Numbered from the stretch's first letter, positions 1 to 7,959 are shown. The stretch: 11,107 nucleotides of DNA from Mycobacterium sp. (GCA_025965815.1 JAOPWF010000228.1:1-11107), one strand, 5' to 3'. Numbers and translations are program-made. The notes: generated by a model not told the origin, from the letters alone.

Positions 1-981
1 CTGCCTTCGCGCAACGTCAGCACGGAAGTCAACACCGTGTTCCAGAATCTGCTCAGGGTGCTCACGCAGATCGACCCAGCCAAGCTCAATGCGACCCTGA
101 CGGCGCTGGCCGACGGAGTGCGTGGGCAGGGTGAGGTGATCGGGCAGGCCACCACTGATGCGAATCAGGTTCTGCTGGCTCTGAATCCGCGGATGGATAC
201 CGTGCAGCAGGACCTTCGGTCGCTGAGCGGATCTAGCGAGGCCTACGGTGCGGCCGCCCAAGATATCTTGCGAACCCTGTCGGCGGTGAGCACCACCAGC
301 GAGACCCTCACAAGTCACTCGGCAGATCTCGACGCGCTGCTCGTCAATGTGATCGGTTTCTCGCGGGCGGGAACGAGTCTGCTGGAGCCGAGCCAGGCCA
401 ACCTGATTCGAGCCGTGAATGTGCTCGACCCCACTACCAACCTGCTGATGAAGTACAGCCCGTCGTACACCTGCCTGCTGACGGGCGCCACGTGGTTTCT
501 CGACAACGGTGGCCGTCACGCGCTTGGCGCTGGCAATGACAGGACCGGAGTCCTGGACGCGACCTTCCTGCTCGGTGATGACCAGTACAGATATCCGGAG
601 AACCTTCCCGTCGTCGCCGCCAAGGGTGGCCCGGGCGGCAAACCGGGGTGCGGCTCGCTTCCCGACGCAAGCAAGAACTACCCCGTGCGGCAGTTGATCT
701 CCGATACGGGTTGGGGAACAGGCCTTGACATCCGGCCCAACCCGGGTATCGGCCACCCCTGGTATGGCAACTACTTCCCGGTCACCCGCGCGGTACCCGA
801 ACCACCCAGCTTCCGTGGCGAGGGGCCCCCGGCGATCGGTCCCGTTCCCTATCCGGGCGCACCGCCCTACGGCGCGCCGCAGTATGGAACGGACGGGACG
901 CCGCTCTACCCGCCGCCGCCGGGCGGACTACCGGCTCCACTGCCCCCCACCGCTCCGGATGTGCCAGGAAACCAGCCGTGA
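1..981 (+). CDS. mceA: MceA-family lipid-transfer subunit, 3' part (5' end outside window)
   Basis: This is the C-terminal 326 residues of the first Mce subunit of the operon. Frame 1 is open from base 1, so the gene begins upstream and the N-terminal helix and most or all of the MCE domain are missing. The visible part opens with the helical stretch typical of MceA (QIDPAKLNATLTALADG, then GQATTDANQVLLALNPRMD). It ends with the conserved MceA C-terminal region, including GWGTGLDIRPNPGIG near visible residues 237-251, and a Pro/Gly/Tyr-rich tail. Two cysteines (visible residues 158 and 217) lie in the extracytoplasmic part and could form a disulfide. By family knowledge MceA is a cell-envelope subunit of the hexameric shaft that conducts lipids. 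Its stop overlaps the mceB start by four bases (GTGA). It precedes MceB as in all mce operons, which separates it from the other five subunits. The paralogue number is not assignable. Confidence 0.93.
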   Translation: MPSRNVSTEVNTVFQNLLRVLTQIDPAKLNATLTALADGVRGQGEVIGQATTDANQVLLALNPRMDTVQQDLRSLSGSSEAYGAAAQDILRTLSAVSTTSETLTSHSADLDALLVNVIGFSRAGTSLLEPSQANLIRAVNVLDPTTNLLMKYSPSYTCLLTGATWFLDNGGRHALGAGNDRTGVLDATFLLGDDQYRYPENLPVVAAKGGPGGKPGCGSLPDASKNYPVRQLISDTGWGTGLDIRPNPGIGHPWYGNYFPVTRAVPEPPSFRGEGPPAIGPVPYPGAPPYGAPQYGTDGTPLYPPPPGGLPAPLPPTAPDVPGNQP

Positions 982-2006
982 AAGACAACTTCCTTGGCGC
1001 GGTCTGGCGGCTCGCCATCTTCGTGACCGTCTGTCTCTTGACGCTGTTCGCCCTGTACGCGGTCTTTGGCCAGTTGCGATTCCAGAAGGAGAAGACCTAC
1101 AACGCCGAGTTCACCAACGTGGCAGGCCTGGAGGAAGGCAACTTCGTCCGTATCGCCGGTGTCGAGGTCGGCAAGGTGAAAAAGGTTGCCGTCAAACAGA
1201 ATGCGTTCGCCGTCGTCGAGTTCACCGCGGACGATTCGGTTGTCCTCACCGAGGCCACCAAGGCGGTGATCCGCTATGACAATTTGATCGGTGGCCGGTT
1301 CCTGGCGCTCGAGCAGGGCGCCGGAGCAGTCAAACGGCTGCAGCCCGGAGGGACCATCCCGCTGAACAGAACGGCTCCGGCACTCGATCTGGACGCACTG
1401 ATCGGTGGGTTCCGCCCATTGTTCCGCGCTTTGGACCCGGAGCAGGTCAATGCCCTTACCGGTCAACTGATTTCCGCATTCGAGGGGCAGGGAGCGACGA
1501 TCGGGTCGTTCCTCGCGCAGACGTCGGCGTTGACGAACACTCTCGCCGATCGTGACGACCTCATCGGCCAGGTGATCATCAATCTCAATAATGTCCTGGG
1601 CTCCCTCAGTGATCAGAGCGGCCAGTTCGCCACCGCAGTGGACTCGTTGTCAGAGCTCGTCAGAGGCCTCGCCGATCGGAGGACCGATATCAGCAATGGG
1701 CTGGCCGACCTCAACGCGGGCGCGGCCTCGGTGGCCGATCTCCTTGGCCAGGCGCGTCCCCCGTTACAGAACACCGTGGCACAGTCCGATCGCGCCACTT
1801 CGATCGTCGTCGCCGACCACGCATATTTCGACGATCTGCTCAACACACTCCCGGACGCCTATCAACAGCTGGGGCGACAGGGGCTTTACGGCGACTTCTT
1901 CAGCTTCTATCTGTGCGACCTGGTCCTGAAGGTCAACGGGAAGGGCGGCCAGCCGGTGTTCATCAAGCTGGCCGGCCAGAGTACGGGAAGGTGCGCGCCG
2001 AGATGA
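978..2006 (+). CDS. mceB: MceB-family lipid-transfer subunit
   Basis: A 342-residue Mce subunit, about the usual MceB length. It has a short cytoplasmic start, a membrane helix at about residues 9-30, and an MCE domain at about 38-115 (GLEEGNFVRIAGVEVGKV, then YDNLIGGRFLALEQG). A long helical region with repeated LADR/LSD heptad-like motifs follows. The C-terminus carries two cysteines (about 313 in FYLCDLV and 339 in GRCAPR), a likely extracytoplasmic disulfide pair. The GTG start at 978 overlaps the mceA stop and has AGGAA at 966-970, seven bases upstream, which supports it. The stop overlaps the mceC ATG. By family knowledge it is one of six different subunits in the envelope-spanning shaft of an Mce lipid importer. 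The lipid carried here is unknown. The gene looks intact. Confidence 0.95.
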   Translation: MKDNFLGAVWRLAIFVTVCLLTLFALYAVFGQLRFQKEKTYNAEFTNVAGLEEGNFVRIAGVEVGKVKKVAVKQNAFAVVEFTADDSVVLTEATKAVIRYDNLIGGRFLALEQGAGAVKRLQPGGTIPLNRTAPALDLDALIGGFRPLFRALDPEQVNALTGQLISAFEGQGATIGSFLAQTSALTNTLADRDDLIGQVIINLNNVLGSLSDQSGQFATAVDSLSELVRGLADRRTDISNGLADLNAGAASVADLLGQARPPLQNTVAQSDRATSIVVADHAYFDDLLNTLPDAYQQLGRQGLYGDFFSFYLCDLVLKVNGKGGQPVFIKLAGQSTGRCAPR

Positions 2007-3286
2007 AGTCCTTCGCCGAACGAAATACTGTCATCATCGGGGCCGTCGGCTGCGCCGCAATAGCCGGAGTTGTTTTGGCCGCAACGCTGTACGACAAGTT
2101 GCCGCTCTTCTCAGGCGGCAACACCTACACGGCGTACTTCGCCGAGGCGGGCGGGTTGCGTTCGGGTGCGGCAGTTCAGGTCTTCGGCACTCGCGCCGGC
2201 CAGGTCTCCAGCATCAAGTTGGACGGACCCCGGGTGCGCATCACGTTCGACGTGTCCAAGGACATCATTCTCGGAGACCGGACCGAGGCCGCGGTCAAAA
2301 CCAAAAGCCTACTCGGAACCAAGATTCTGGAGGTCACACCAGGCGGCGATGGTCAGCTGTCGGGCGCGATCCCACTCGATCGGACCACTCCGGCCTACCA
2401 ACTACCCGATGCGTTAGGTGATCTCACTGCCACCATCAGCGGTTTGAATACCGACCAGGTCTCGGAGTCGTTGTCGACTCTGGCCAACACGTTCGCCGAG
2501 ACACCGCCCGAGCTGAGAGTTGCGGTACAGGGTGTCGCTCGCTTTTCACAGGCGATCGACGCGCGTGACGCACAACTGCGCACCCTGCTGTCCAACGTCA
2601 ACAAAGTGACGGCCGTGCTCTCGGAGCGCAGCGTGCAGATCGTCAACCTGATCGCGAATACGAATGCGTTGATGGCAGAACTGCAGAATCAGAGTGACGC
2701 CTTGCGGACGGTCTCATCGAACATCTCCGCACTGTCACAACAGTTGTCCGGTTTCGTCACCGACAACCGGGCTCAGTTGCGGCCGGCTCTGGACAAGCTC
2801 AACGGCGTGCTGACCATCCTGGACGACCGCAAGGAACGAGTCCAGAAGTCCATCAAGCTGCTCAACTCCTACGTCACCTCGCTGGGTGAATCCGTAGCCG
2901 CCGGACCGTTCTTCAAGGCCTACGTCGCGAACCTGTTGCCCGGACAATTTGTGCAGCCGTTCGTGGATGCCGCCTTCTCGGATCTCGGCCTGGATCCGAA
3001 TGTGCTGTTACCGTCGCAGCGCACCGACCCGCAACGGGGCCAGCCGGGAACACCTGCGTTGCCGGTACCTTTCCCGCGGACCGGTCAGGGGGGTGAGCCG
3101 AACCTGACTCTGCCGGACGCCATCACCGGCAAGCCCGGTGATCCCCGCTACCCGTATGACCCGCCACTGCCGCAGCCGCCGCCCGGCGGTCCACCACCTG
3201 GGCCACCGGCCGGTTACCCGCCTCGCCCCGAGCCACCGGTCGGCCCCGTTGCGCCTGATTCACCATCGACGGAGGCCCCACGATGA
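2003..3286 (+). CDS. mceC: MceC-family lipid-transfer subunit
   Basis: A 427-residue Mce subunit. I chose the ATG at 2003 because it makes the ATGA overlap with the mceB stop seen at the other junctions, puts a membrane helix at about residues 9-30, and has GGGAAGG at 1985-1991 upstream. The frame is open further back to 1913, but that extension would lie inside mceB. The MCE domain is at about 38-118 (AEAGGLRSGAAVQVFGTRAGQV, then KTKSLLGTKILEVTPGG). A long amphipathic helical region with many Gln/Asn/Ser residues follows, then a Pro/Gly-rich tail from about residue 360. Its only cysteine is in the membrane helix, unlike MceA, B, D and F. It is the third subunit of the predicted hetero-hexamer. 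The gene appears intact. Confidence 0.95.
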   Translation: MKSFAERNTVIIGAVGCAAIAGVVLAATLYDKLPLFSGGNTYTAYFAEAGGLRSGAAVQVFGTRAGQVSSIKLDGPRVRITFDVSKDIILGDRTEAAVKTKSLLGTKILEVTPGGDGQLSGAIPLDRTTPAYQLPDALGDLTATISGLNTDQVSESLSTLANTFAETPPELRVAVQGVARFSQAIDARDAQLRTLLSNVNKVTAVLSERSVQIVNLIANTNALMAELQNQSDALRTVSSNISALSQQLSGFVTDNRAQLRPALDKLNGVLTILDDRKERVQKSIKLLNSYVTSLGESVAAGPFFKAYVANLLPGQFVQPFVDAAFSDLGLDPNVLLPSQRTDPQRGQPGTPALPVPFPRTGQGGEPNLTLPDAITGKPGDPRYPYDPPLPQPPPGGPPPGPPAGYPPRPEPPVGPVAPDSPSTEAPR

Positions 3287-4611
3287 CTGTATTGCGCAAG
3301 AGCCGCGCCGGTTTGGCCGTCGCCCTCGTGCTGCTACTCATCGCCGGTGTGGTGACAGTCCTGCCCAACTTGCACCAGGGCAACAAGATCACCGTCACCG
3401 CGTACTTCGACAACAGCAACGGCATCTTCGCCGGAGACGAGGTGCAGATCCTGGGAGTGCCCGTTGGCACGATTGACAAGATCGAGCCGCAACCCGGACG
3501 CGCAAAGATCACCTTCTCCTATGACAGCCAGTACCAGGTGCCTGCCGAAGCTCAAGCAGCGATCTTGTCGCCGTCCCTTGTGACGTCGCGGGCCATCCAG
3601 TTGACCCCCGCGTACACCACCGGACCGACCATGACGAACAACGCGGTGATCCCCGAAAATCGCACGGCGGTCCCAGTAGAGTGGGACGACTTCCGCATGC
3701 AACTCGACAAGCTGACCCAGACCTTGCAGCCGACGGAACCGGGCGGGGTCGCGCCGTTGGGCTCGCTCATCAACACCGCAGCGGACAATCTGCGCGGTGA
3801 AGGCGCCAATATTCGGGACACCGTTATCAAGTTGTCCCAGGCCTTTTCGGTGCTCGGCGACCACAGCACCGACATCTTCAGCACTGTCAAGAACCTTTCG
3901 ATTCTCGTCTCGGCCCTGCAGGGCAGCACTGACCTGATGCGTCAGGTAAACCGGAACATCGCGTCGGTCACTGCCCTGGTGGCCGCCGATCCGGACGCCG
4001 TTGGCAACGCCATGAAGGACTTGAACGTGGCAGTGGGTGACGTCCAGGGCTTTGTGGCCGAGAATCGAGAGGCGTTGGGAACCACGTCGGATAAATTGTC
4101 CGCCGTCTCAAAGGCCGTCACCGACAGCCTCGGCGATATCAAGCAAACGCTGCACATCGCCCCGACGGCCCTCAACAACTACAACAACATCTGGCAACCC
4201 ACCCAGGGCGCATTGTCCGGTGCACTGATGCTCAACAACTTCGCCAATCCGATCACCTTCTTATGCGGCGCAATACAGGCGGCGGCACGCCTCAACGCCG
4301 AACAATCGGCGAAGCTGTGCGTGCAATACCTCGCGCCGATCATCAAGAATCGCCAGTACAACTTTCCGCCCTTGGGAGAGAACCTGGTCGTAGGCACCCA
4401 GGCCCGTCCTAACGAGGTCACCTACAGCGAGGACCGGTTGCGGCCCGATTACGTGCCGCCCGTTCCCGCAGCGCCGCAACCGGACTCGGCGATGCCTGCG
4501 GCGACCCCACCCGCCGCTGACAGCGGCCCCGTCTTACCGGCGGAGGCGGCGGCGACGAACCCCGATGAGGGACTGCCTGGCCTGATGGTTCCCCATGGCG
4601 GCGGATCGTGA
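3283..4611 (+). CDS. mceD: MceD-family lipid-transfer subunit
   Basis: A 442-residue Mce subunit. A membrane helix covers about residues 8-28, and the MCE domain about 36-113 (FDNSNGIFAGDEVQILGVPVGTI, then SPSLVTSRAIQLTPAY). The C-terminal helical region holds two cysteines at 328 and 346, flanking AAARLNAEQSAKL, a plausible disulfide. The protein ends in a Pro/Ala-rich tail. The start is well fixed: ATGA overlaps the mceC stop, and GGAGG at 3271-3275 lies seven bases upstream, the strongest ribosome binding site inside this operon. Its stop overlaps the GTG of mceE. As the fourth gene, directly before the lipoprotein subunit, it matches MceD in order and in sequence style. The gene looks intact. 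Confidence 0.95.
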   Translation: MTVLRKSRAGLAVALVLLLIAGVVTVLPNLHQGNKITVTAYFDNSNGIFAGDEVQILGVPVGTIDKIEPQPGRAKITFSYDSQYQVPAEAQAAILSPSLVTSRAIQLTPAYTTGPTMTNNAVIPENRTAVPVEWDDFRMQLDKLTQTLQPTEPGGVAPLGSLINTAADNLRGEGANIRDTVIKLSQAFSVLGDHSTDIFSTVKNLSILVSALQGSTDLMRQVNRNIASVTALVAADPDAVGNAMKDLNVAVGDVQGFVAENREALGTTSDKLSAVSKAVTDSLGDIKQTLHIAPTALNNYNNIWQPTQGALSGALMLNNFANPITFLCGAIQAAARLNAEQSAKLCVQYLAPIIKNRQYNFPPLGENLVVGTQARPNEVTYSEDRLRPDYVPPVPAAPQPDSAMPAATPPAADSGPVLPAEAAATNPDEGLPGLMVPHGGGS

Positions 4612-5747
4612 GGCGATCGAGGCGCCGCGGGGTCGCCGGCTTGCTGTTGGTGTTGCTCGCCGCCACCACGCTATCGGGCTGTGGCTGGCGTGGCCTGAAT
4701 TCGCTGCCGCTGCCGGGTACGGCGGGTAGTGGTCCGGGTTCGTTCGAGGTGAAGGCGCAGTTGCCCGACGTCACCAACATCCAGCAGAACTCACGGGTCC
4801 GGGTGGGCGACGTGACGGTCGGCAACGTCATCAAGATCGAGCGCGAAGACTGGCACTCGCTGCTCACCATGCGGATCGACGGCAACGTCGATCTACCCGT
4901 GAACGCAGTCGCCACGATCGGCCAGACCAGTCTGCTGGGGTCGCTGCATATCGAGCTCGCTCCGCCGACCGGCGTGCCGCCCGCAGGCAGGCTGCACAAC
5001 GGGTCGCTGATCCCGTTATCGGCGGCCGGCAGTTATCCGACGACGGAGCAGACGTTGGCGGCCTTGTCGCTGGTGCTCAATGGTGGCGGGATCGGCCAGG
5101 TTCAAGACATCACCCGGGCGTTCAGTACCGCATTCGCCGGTCGGGAAAGCGACCTGCGGAGCCTGATCGAACAGCTTGACCAGTTCATCGGCCATCTCAG
5201 TGCGCAGAGCAACGACATCATCAACGCTACCGACCGAGTCAACAATCTCGTCGGCCAGTTCTCCGACCAGCGACCCGTCGTCGACCGGGCACTGCAAACC
5301 TTCCCCGATGCGCTCTCGCTGCTCAAGGAGCAGCGGCAGAACCTCGTCGACGTGCTCGACCAGCTTGGCAAGTTCAGCGCGCTGACCGCCGACTCCGTCA
5401 ATCAGACGAAAGACGCTCTGGTGCAGGAGCTGAAGGACCTGGGACCGGTGTTGAAGTCTCTCGCGGATGCCGGGCCTTCGCTCACTCGATCTCTGAGCTT
5501 CCTTACGACCTTCCCATGGGCCAAAGAGACGATCACCAAGTGGTTTCGCGGGGACTACGCCAACCTGACGCTCGTCCTTGATTTGACGTTGAGCCGGCTG
5601 GACTCGGCCCTGCTCACGGGGACCCGTTTCGAGGGAGGTCTGACAAAGCTGGAGATGCTGTGGGGGCGCACCATCGGCCAGCAGCCCAGCCCGTACACCG
5701 GCGGGAACCCGCTGACCTTTCCCTACCAGTCAAACCAAGGGCCATAG
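4608..5747 (+). CDS. mceE: MceE-family lipoprotein subunit (LprK type)
   Basis: A 379-residue Mce subunit that is a lipoprotein. The N-terminus is Arg-rich (MRRSRRRG), followed by a hydrophobic stretch and the lipobox L22-S23-G24-C25. The protein should therefore be cleaved by signal peptidase II and lipidated on Cys25, its only cysteine. This is the hallmark that separates MceE from the five membrane-helix subunits. The MCE domain spans about 48-117 (VTNIQQNSRVRVGDVTVGNV, then QTSLLGSLHIELAPP), followed by a long helical region and a short tail ending YQSNQGP. The GTG start overlaps the mceD stop by four bases (GTGA); the upstream purine stretch GGCGGCGGA is a weak ribosome binding site, consistent with translational coupling. 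mceF begins one base after the stop. Homologues in M. tuberculosis are named LprK/Mce1E. Confidence 0.95.
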   Translation: MRRSRRRGVAGLLLVLLAATTLSGCGWRGLNSLPLPGTAGSGPGSFEVKAQLPDVTNIQQNSRVRVGDVTVGNVIKIEREDWHSLLTMRIDGNVDLPVNAVATIGQTSLLGSLHIELAPPTGVPPAGRLHNGSLIPLSAAGSYPTTEQTLAALSLVLNGGGIGQVQDITRAFSTAFAGRESDLRSLIEQLDQFIGHLSAQSNDIINATDRVNNLVGQFSDQRPVVDRALQTFPDALSLLKEQRQNLVDVLDQLGKFSALTADSVNQTKDALVQELKDLGPVLKSLADAGPSLTRSLSFLTTFPWAKETITKWFRGDYANLTLVLDLTLSRLDSALLTGTRFEGGLTKLEMLWGRTIGQQPSPYTGGNPLTFPYQSNQGP

Positions 5748-5748
5748 C

Positions 5749-6516
5749 ATGCACTTGGAGAGGCGAATTCTCATCAAGCTGGGCGCCTTTGTGGTCGTCT
5801 CGATCATCGCGGGCGCCGTCACGATCTTCGGTTACGTCAAGTTGTCCAACATCGTGCCGGGCGTCGGGCTTTACAGCGTTATCGTCCAACTGCCCCAGTC
5901 GGGAGGCCTCTATGCCGGGGGGAATGTCACCTACCGCGGAACGGAAGTCGGTCGGGTAAAGGACGTCCGCGTGACGCAGACCGGCGTCGACGCCGTGCTT
6001 TCACTGAAGTCGTCGATCGACATCCCGTCGGACCTGGACGCTCAGGTGCACAGCCAATCGTCGGTCGGCGAACAGTATGTCGCTCTGCTTCCTGGCGAAG
6101 GCAACTCCCGGCCACTTCGCGACGGCGACGTCATACCGCTGGCGCGTACTTCTGTTCCACCCGATATCAATTCGCTGCTCGATGCAACCAACACCGCTCT
6201 CCAGGCGATTCCGCACGACAACCTCAAAACCGTGATCGACGAAAGCTACACGGCCGTCGGCGGTCTCGGGCCGGACATATCCCGGCTCGTGAAGGGTTCG
6301 ACGAGGCTGGCCATCGATGCAAGGACGAACCTCGACCCGTTGACCACCCTGGTGGATCAGTCAGCGCCGGTGCTCGATTCGCAAGCCCACACTTCGGATT
6401 CGATCCGGGCGTGGGCCGCCAATCTCGCCAACCTCACTAACCAGCTTCGGGACCAAGACCGCGCCGTCACCGGATTGCTCGAGAAAGGGCCTGTGTCAGC
6501 CGACGAAGTGCGATAA
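5749..6516 (+). CDS. mceF: MceF-family subunit, N-terminal part ending at a premature stop
   Basis: The first 255 residues of the sixth Mce subunit. There is a membrane helix at about 9-29 and a complete MCE domain at about 41-118 (LPQSGGLYAGGNVTYRGTEVG, then SQSSVGEQYVALLPG). After it comes the start of the helical region, running to ADEVR, where an in-frame TAA at 6514-6516 ends translation. The same frame stays open after the stop and continues as recognisable MceF to 7209, so the intact gene would be about 486 codons. The start is ATG one base after mceE, with AAGGG at 5737-5741, seven bases upstream. If made, the fragment keeps the anchor and MCE domain but loses most of the helical shaft and all four conserved-looking cysteines, so normal hexamer function is doubtful. 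Best treated as the 5' half of a broken mceF. Confidence 0.85.
   Translation: MHLERRILIKLGAFVVVSIIAGAVTIFGYVKLSNIVPGVGLYSVIVQLPQSGGLYAGGNVTYRGTEVGRVKDVRVTQTGVDAVLSLKSSIDIPSDLDAQVHSQSSVGEQYVALLPGEGNSRPLRDGDVIPLARTSVPPDINSLLDATNTALQAIPHDNLKTVIDESYTAVGGLGPDISRLVKGSTRLAIDARTNLDPLTTLVDQSAPVLDSQAHTSDSIRAWAANLANLTNQLRDQDRAVTGLLEKGPVSADEVR
6514..6516 (+). other. In-frame TAA nonsense codon interrupting mceF
   Basis: The codons around the stop read GAC GAA GTG CGA TAA CTC TTC GAG CGA CTG. The flanking residues (ADEVR, then LFERLRPTLP) form a continuous MceF helical segment, so the TAA replaces one amino-acid codon rather than marking a gene end. From memory of the family this position is often Gln, and CAA to TAA needs only one C-to-T change. 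No frameshift is involved, because both sides share one frame. A base-calling error remains possible. Confidence 0.85.
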
Positions 6517-7209
6517 CTCTTCGAGCGACTGCGACCGACGCTGCCCATGGTGCTCGCCAACCTGGTCAGCGTCGGCGAGGTCGCGGTCACCTATCAGAAC
6601 GACATCGAACAGTTGTTGGTGCTGCTTCCGCAGGGCACCGCCATCATGGCCGGAGGAATAGTTCCCAACCTGGCGACCAAGCAGGACTACAAGGGCTTCT
6701 ACCTGGACTTCAACCTGAACCTGAACCTGCCTCCGCCGTGTACCACCGGCTTTCTGCCGGCCCAGCAGCAACGGCCGGCCAGCGAGGTGGACTATCCCGC
6801 CCGCCCCGACGGCGACCTGTATTGCCGTGTCCCGCAGGACTCTTCGATCAACGTTCGCGGCGCGCGCAACATCCCGTGCGAAACGGTTCCGGGAAAGCGG
6901 GCGCCGACGGTTAAGATATGCGAGAGCAACGAGAACTACGTCCCCCTGAACGACGGCTCCAACTGGAAGGGTGATCCGAACGCCACCTTGTCGGGACAGG
7001 ACATTCCGCAGCTGCCGCCCGGGTCACTGCCAGCGGTGGGACCGTCTGCGCCGGGGCCGTCGCCACCGCCGATAGCAGCCGCAACCTATGACCGGGCCAC
7101 CGGCACCTACCTGGGGCCCGACGGCCGGGTGTACACGCAAGCCGACCTGGCGCAGGGCGCCCGCCAAGACCAAACATGGCAGTCGATGCTGATACCGCCC
7201 AACGGCTAG
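6517..7209 (+). pseudogene. mceF: MceF-family subunit, C-terminal part beyond the premature stop
   Basis: About 230 in-frame codons that complete mceF after the TAA at 6514-6516. The sequence LFERLRPTLPMVLANLVSVGEVAVTY is typical MceF helical shaft. It is followed by IEQLLVLLPQGTAIMAGG, a Cys-containing segment with four cysteines (PPPCTTGF, LYCRV, NIPCE, VKICES), a Pro-rich linker, and a C-terminal motif GTYLGPDGRVY with a WQSMLIPP end. Codon use and family character look undamaged, which suggests the nonsense change is recent. An internal ATG at 6547 or GTG at 6550 could in principle restart translation and give about 220 residues. No ribosome binding site precedes them, and the product would lack the membrane helix and MCE domain. 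It may be a separate silent fragment, or part of a full protein if the stop is suppressed or is a sequencing error. Confidence 0.8.
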
Positions 7210-7214
7210 ATCGT

Positions 7215-7230
7215 CCGGTTGCTCAACCGG
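7215..7230. terminator. Hairpin between convergent mceF and tetR
   Basis: CCGGTTGCTCAACCGG forms a perfect 6-bp stem (CCGGTT/AACCGG) around GCTC. It begins six bases after the mceF stop and overlaps the last codons of the convergent tetR gene. There is no T-tract on either side, so it is at best a U-less, mycobacterial-style hairpin terminator that could serve both strands. The assignment rests on position and symmetry only. Confidence 0.45.
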
Positions 7231-7834
7231 CCCTGACGCCCGTCCGGCCCTTCGCCTTCGCCTTGCTGGGTGAGCCGATCGCAAACAGCGACGCCACAAG
7301 TGCGGGCACCTCTTCCGGACGGCTGCCTGGCAGGAACAACGTCGACATCACGCTCCGTAGAAAGAGGTCTCCAAGCTGCCGCTTCGTCAATGTTCCGCCA
7401 GTCACCAGCGGCGATTCGTCGGCGGCCGGACCGAGAGCGTCGGTCACCACGTCCACCAGGTTCGGGAAGGTGTCACGGATGAACGCCAGGGTGAATTCCG
7501 GTGCCACGTCCAGCATCCGGTTCAGATCCCCGCCGGCGCCCCGGTAGGTGATCATGGTGTCCAACACCACCTTGACCCGTGCAGCAGGGTCCGGATTGGC
7601 TTCGATGGCAGCGGCGAACGCTGCAGCGATTCCCTCTTCGAAATGTCTGCCGAGGGCAGACAGAACCTCGTCTTTGCTGTTGAAGTACCGGTAGAAGGTG
7701 CCGCGCGCAATTTGCGACGCCTCACAGATGTCGCTCACGGAAAGCTTGTGCGTACCTTGCCTGCTCAGCGCCTTCATCGTGCCGACCAGGATTTTGTGCA
7801 CGGTACTGTCGGCTCGCTGGCTGTCAACAGCCAT
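7223..7834 (-). CDS. TetR/AcrR-family transcriptional regulator
   Basis: A 203-residue one-domain regulator. The N-terminal helix-turn-helix is clear at about residues 31-50 (LSVSDICEASQIARGTFYRY), followed by FNSKDEVLSAL as in TetR family members. The rest (about 60-185) is an alpha-helical ligand-binding and dimerisation region without recognisable sequence identity, which is usual. It ends in a basic tail (KAKAKGRTGVRAG). The ATG at 7834 is well supported: on the minus strand GAGGTGA (positions 7841-7847) lies six bases upstream. It converges on mceF and diverges from the MFS exporter gene, an arrangement typical of a TetR repressor controlling its neighbouring pump and itself. Control of the mce operon cannot be excluded, but no operator near an mce promoter is visible because that promoter lies outside the window. 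The ligand is unknown. Confidence 0.92.
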   Translation of the reverse strand: MAVDSQRADSTVHKILVGTMKALSRQGTHKLSVSDICEASQIARGTFYRYFNSKDEVLSALGRHFEEGIAAAFAAAIEANPDPAARVKVVLDTMITYRGAGGDLNRMLDVAPEFTLAFIRDTFPNLVDVVTDALGPAADESPLVTGGTLTKRQLGDLFLRSVMSTLFLPGSRPEEVPALVASLFAIGSPSKAKAKGRTGVRAG

Positions 7835-7840
7835 TCAGCC

Positions 7841-7847
7841 TCACCTC
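7841..7847 (-). promoter_or_regulatory. Ribosome binding site of the tetR gene
   Basis: On the minus strand this reads GAGGTGA, a strong match to the anti-Shine-Dalgarno sequence, six bases before the ATG at 7834. It decides the start of the regulator. Confidence 0.75.
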
Positions 7848-7928
7848 GCAGCCAACCTAGAGTGCGTGCAACTGCGCGTCATTCTCGCCACACCTGCACC
7901 CACCGCGTGCATGAACACGATGCTCACA

Positions 7929-7948
7929 AATCGTTGTACATGTCGATT
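7929..7948. promoter_or_regulatory. Candidate TetR operator (inverted repeat)
   Basis: AATCGTTGTACATGTCGATT has perfect 5-base arms (AATCG/CGATT) around ten bases. The interior also holds two overlapping short palindromes, TGTACA and ACATGT. It lies about 95 bases before the tetR start and 200 before the exporter start, in the only divergent region of the window. This is where a TetR dimer controlling both genes would be expected to bind. The overall symmetry is imperfect and the site is inferred, not recognised. Confidence 0.35.
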
Positions 7949-7959
7949 ATGGCCCCCTC

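Noticed and set aside
37..981. A complete gene starting at GTG 37
   Set aside because: The frame is open to base 1 and the upstream residues continue MceA sequence. The GTG is internal and the gene is cut by the window edge.
1913..2002. A longer N-terminus for mceC
   Set aside because: It would overlap mceB by about 90 bases and place a charged extension before the membrane helix. The ATGA overlap at 2003 matches the pattern of the other junctions.
4418..4999. A 193-codon minus-strand frame across the mceD/mceE junction
   Set aside because: It is Arg/Pro/Ser-rich without motifs and is opposite two well-supported genes. It is a shadow frame.
6547..7209. An independent gene starting at ATG 6547
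   Set aside because: Its sequence is the C-terminal half of MceF, in the same frame as the 5' half, and no ribosome binding site precedes the ATG. It is better treated as part of a split mceF.
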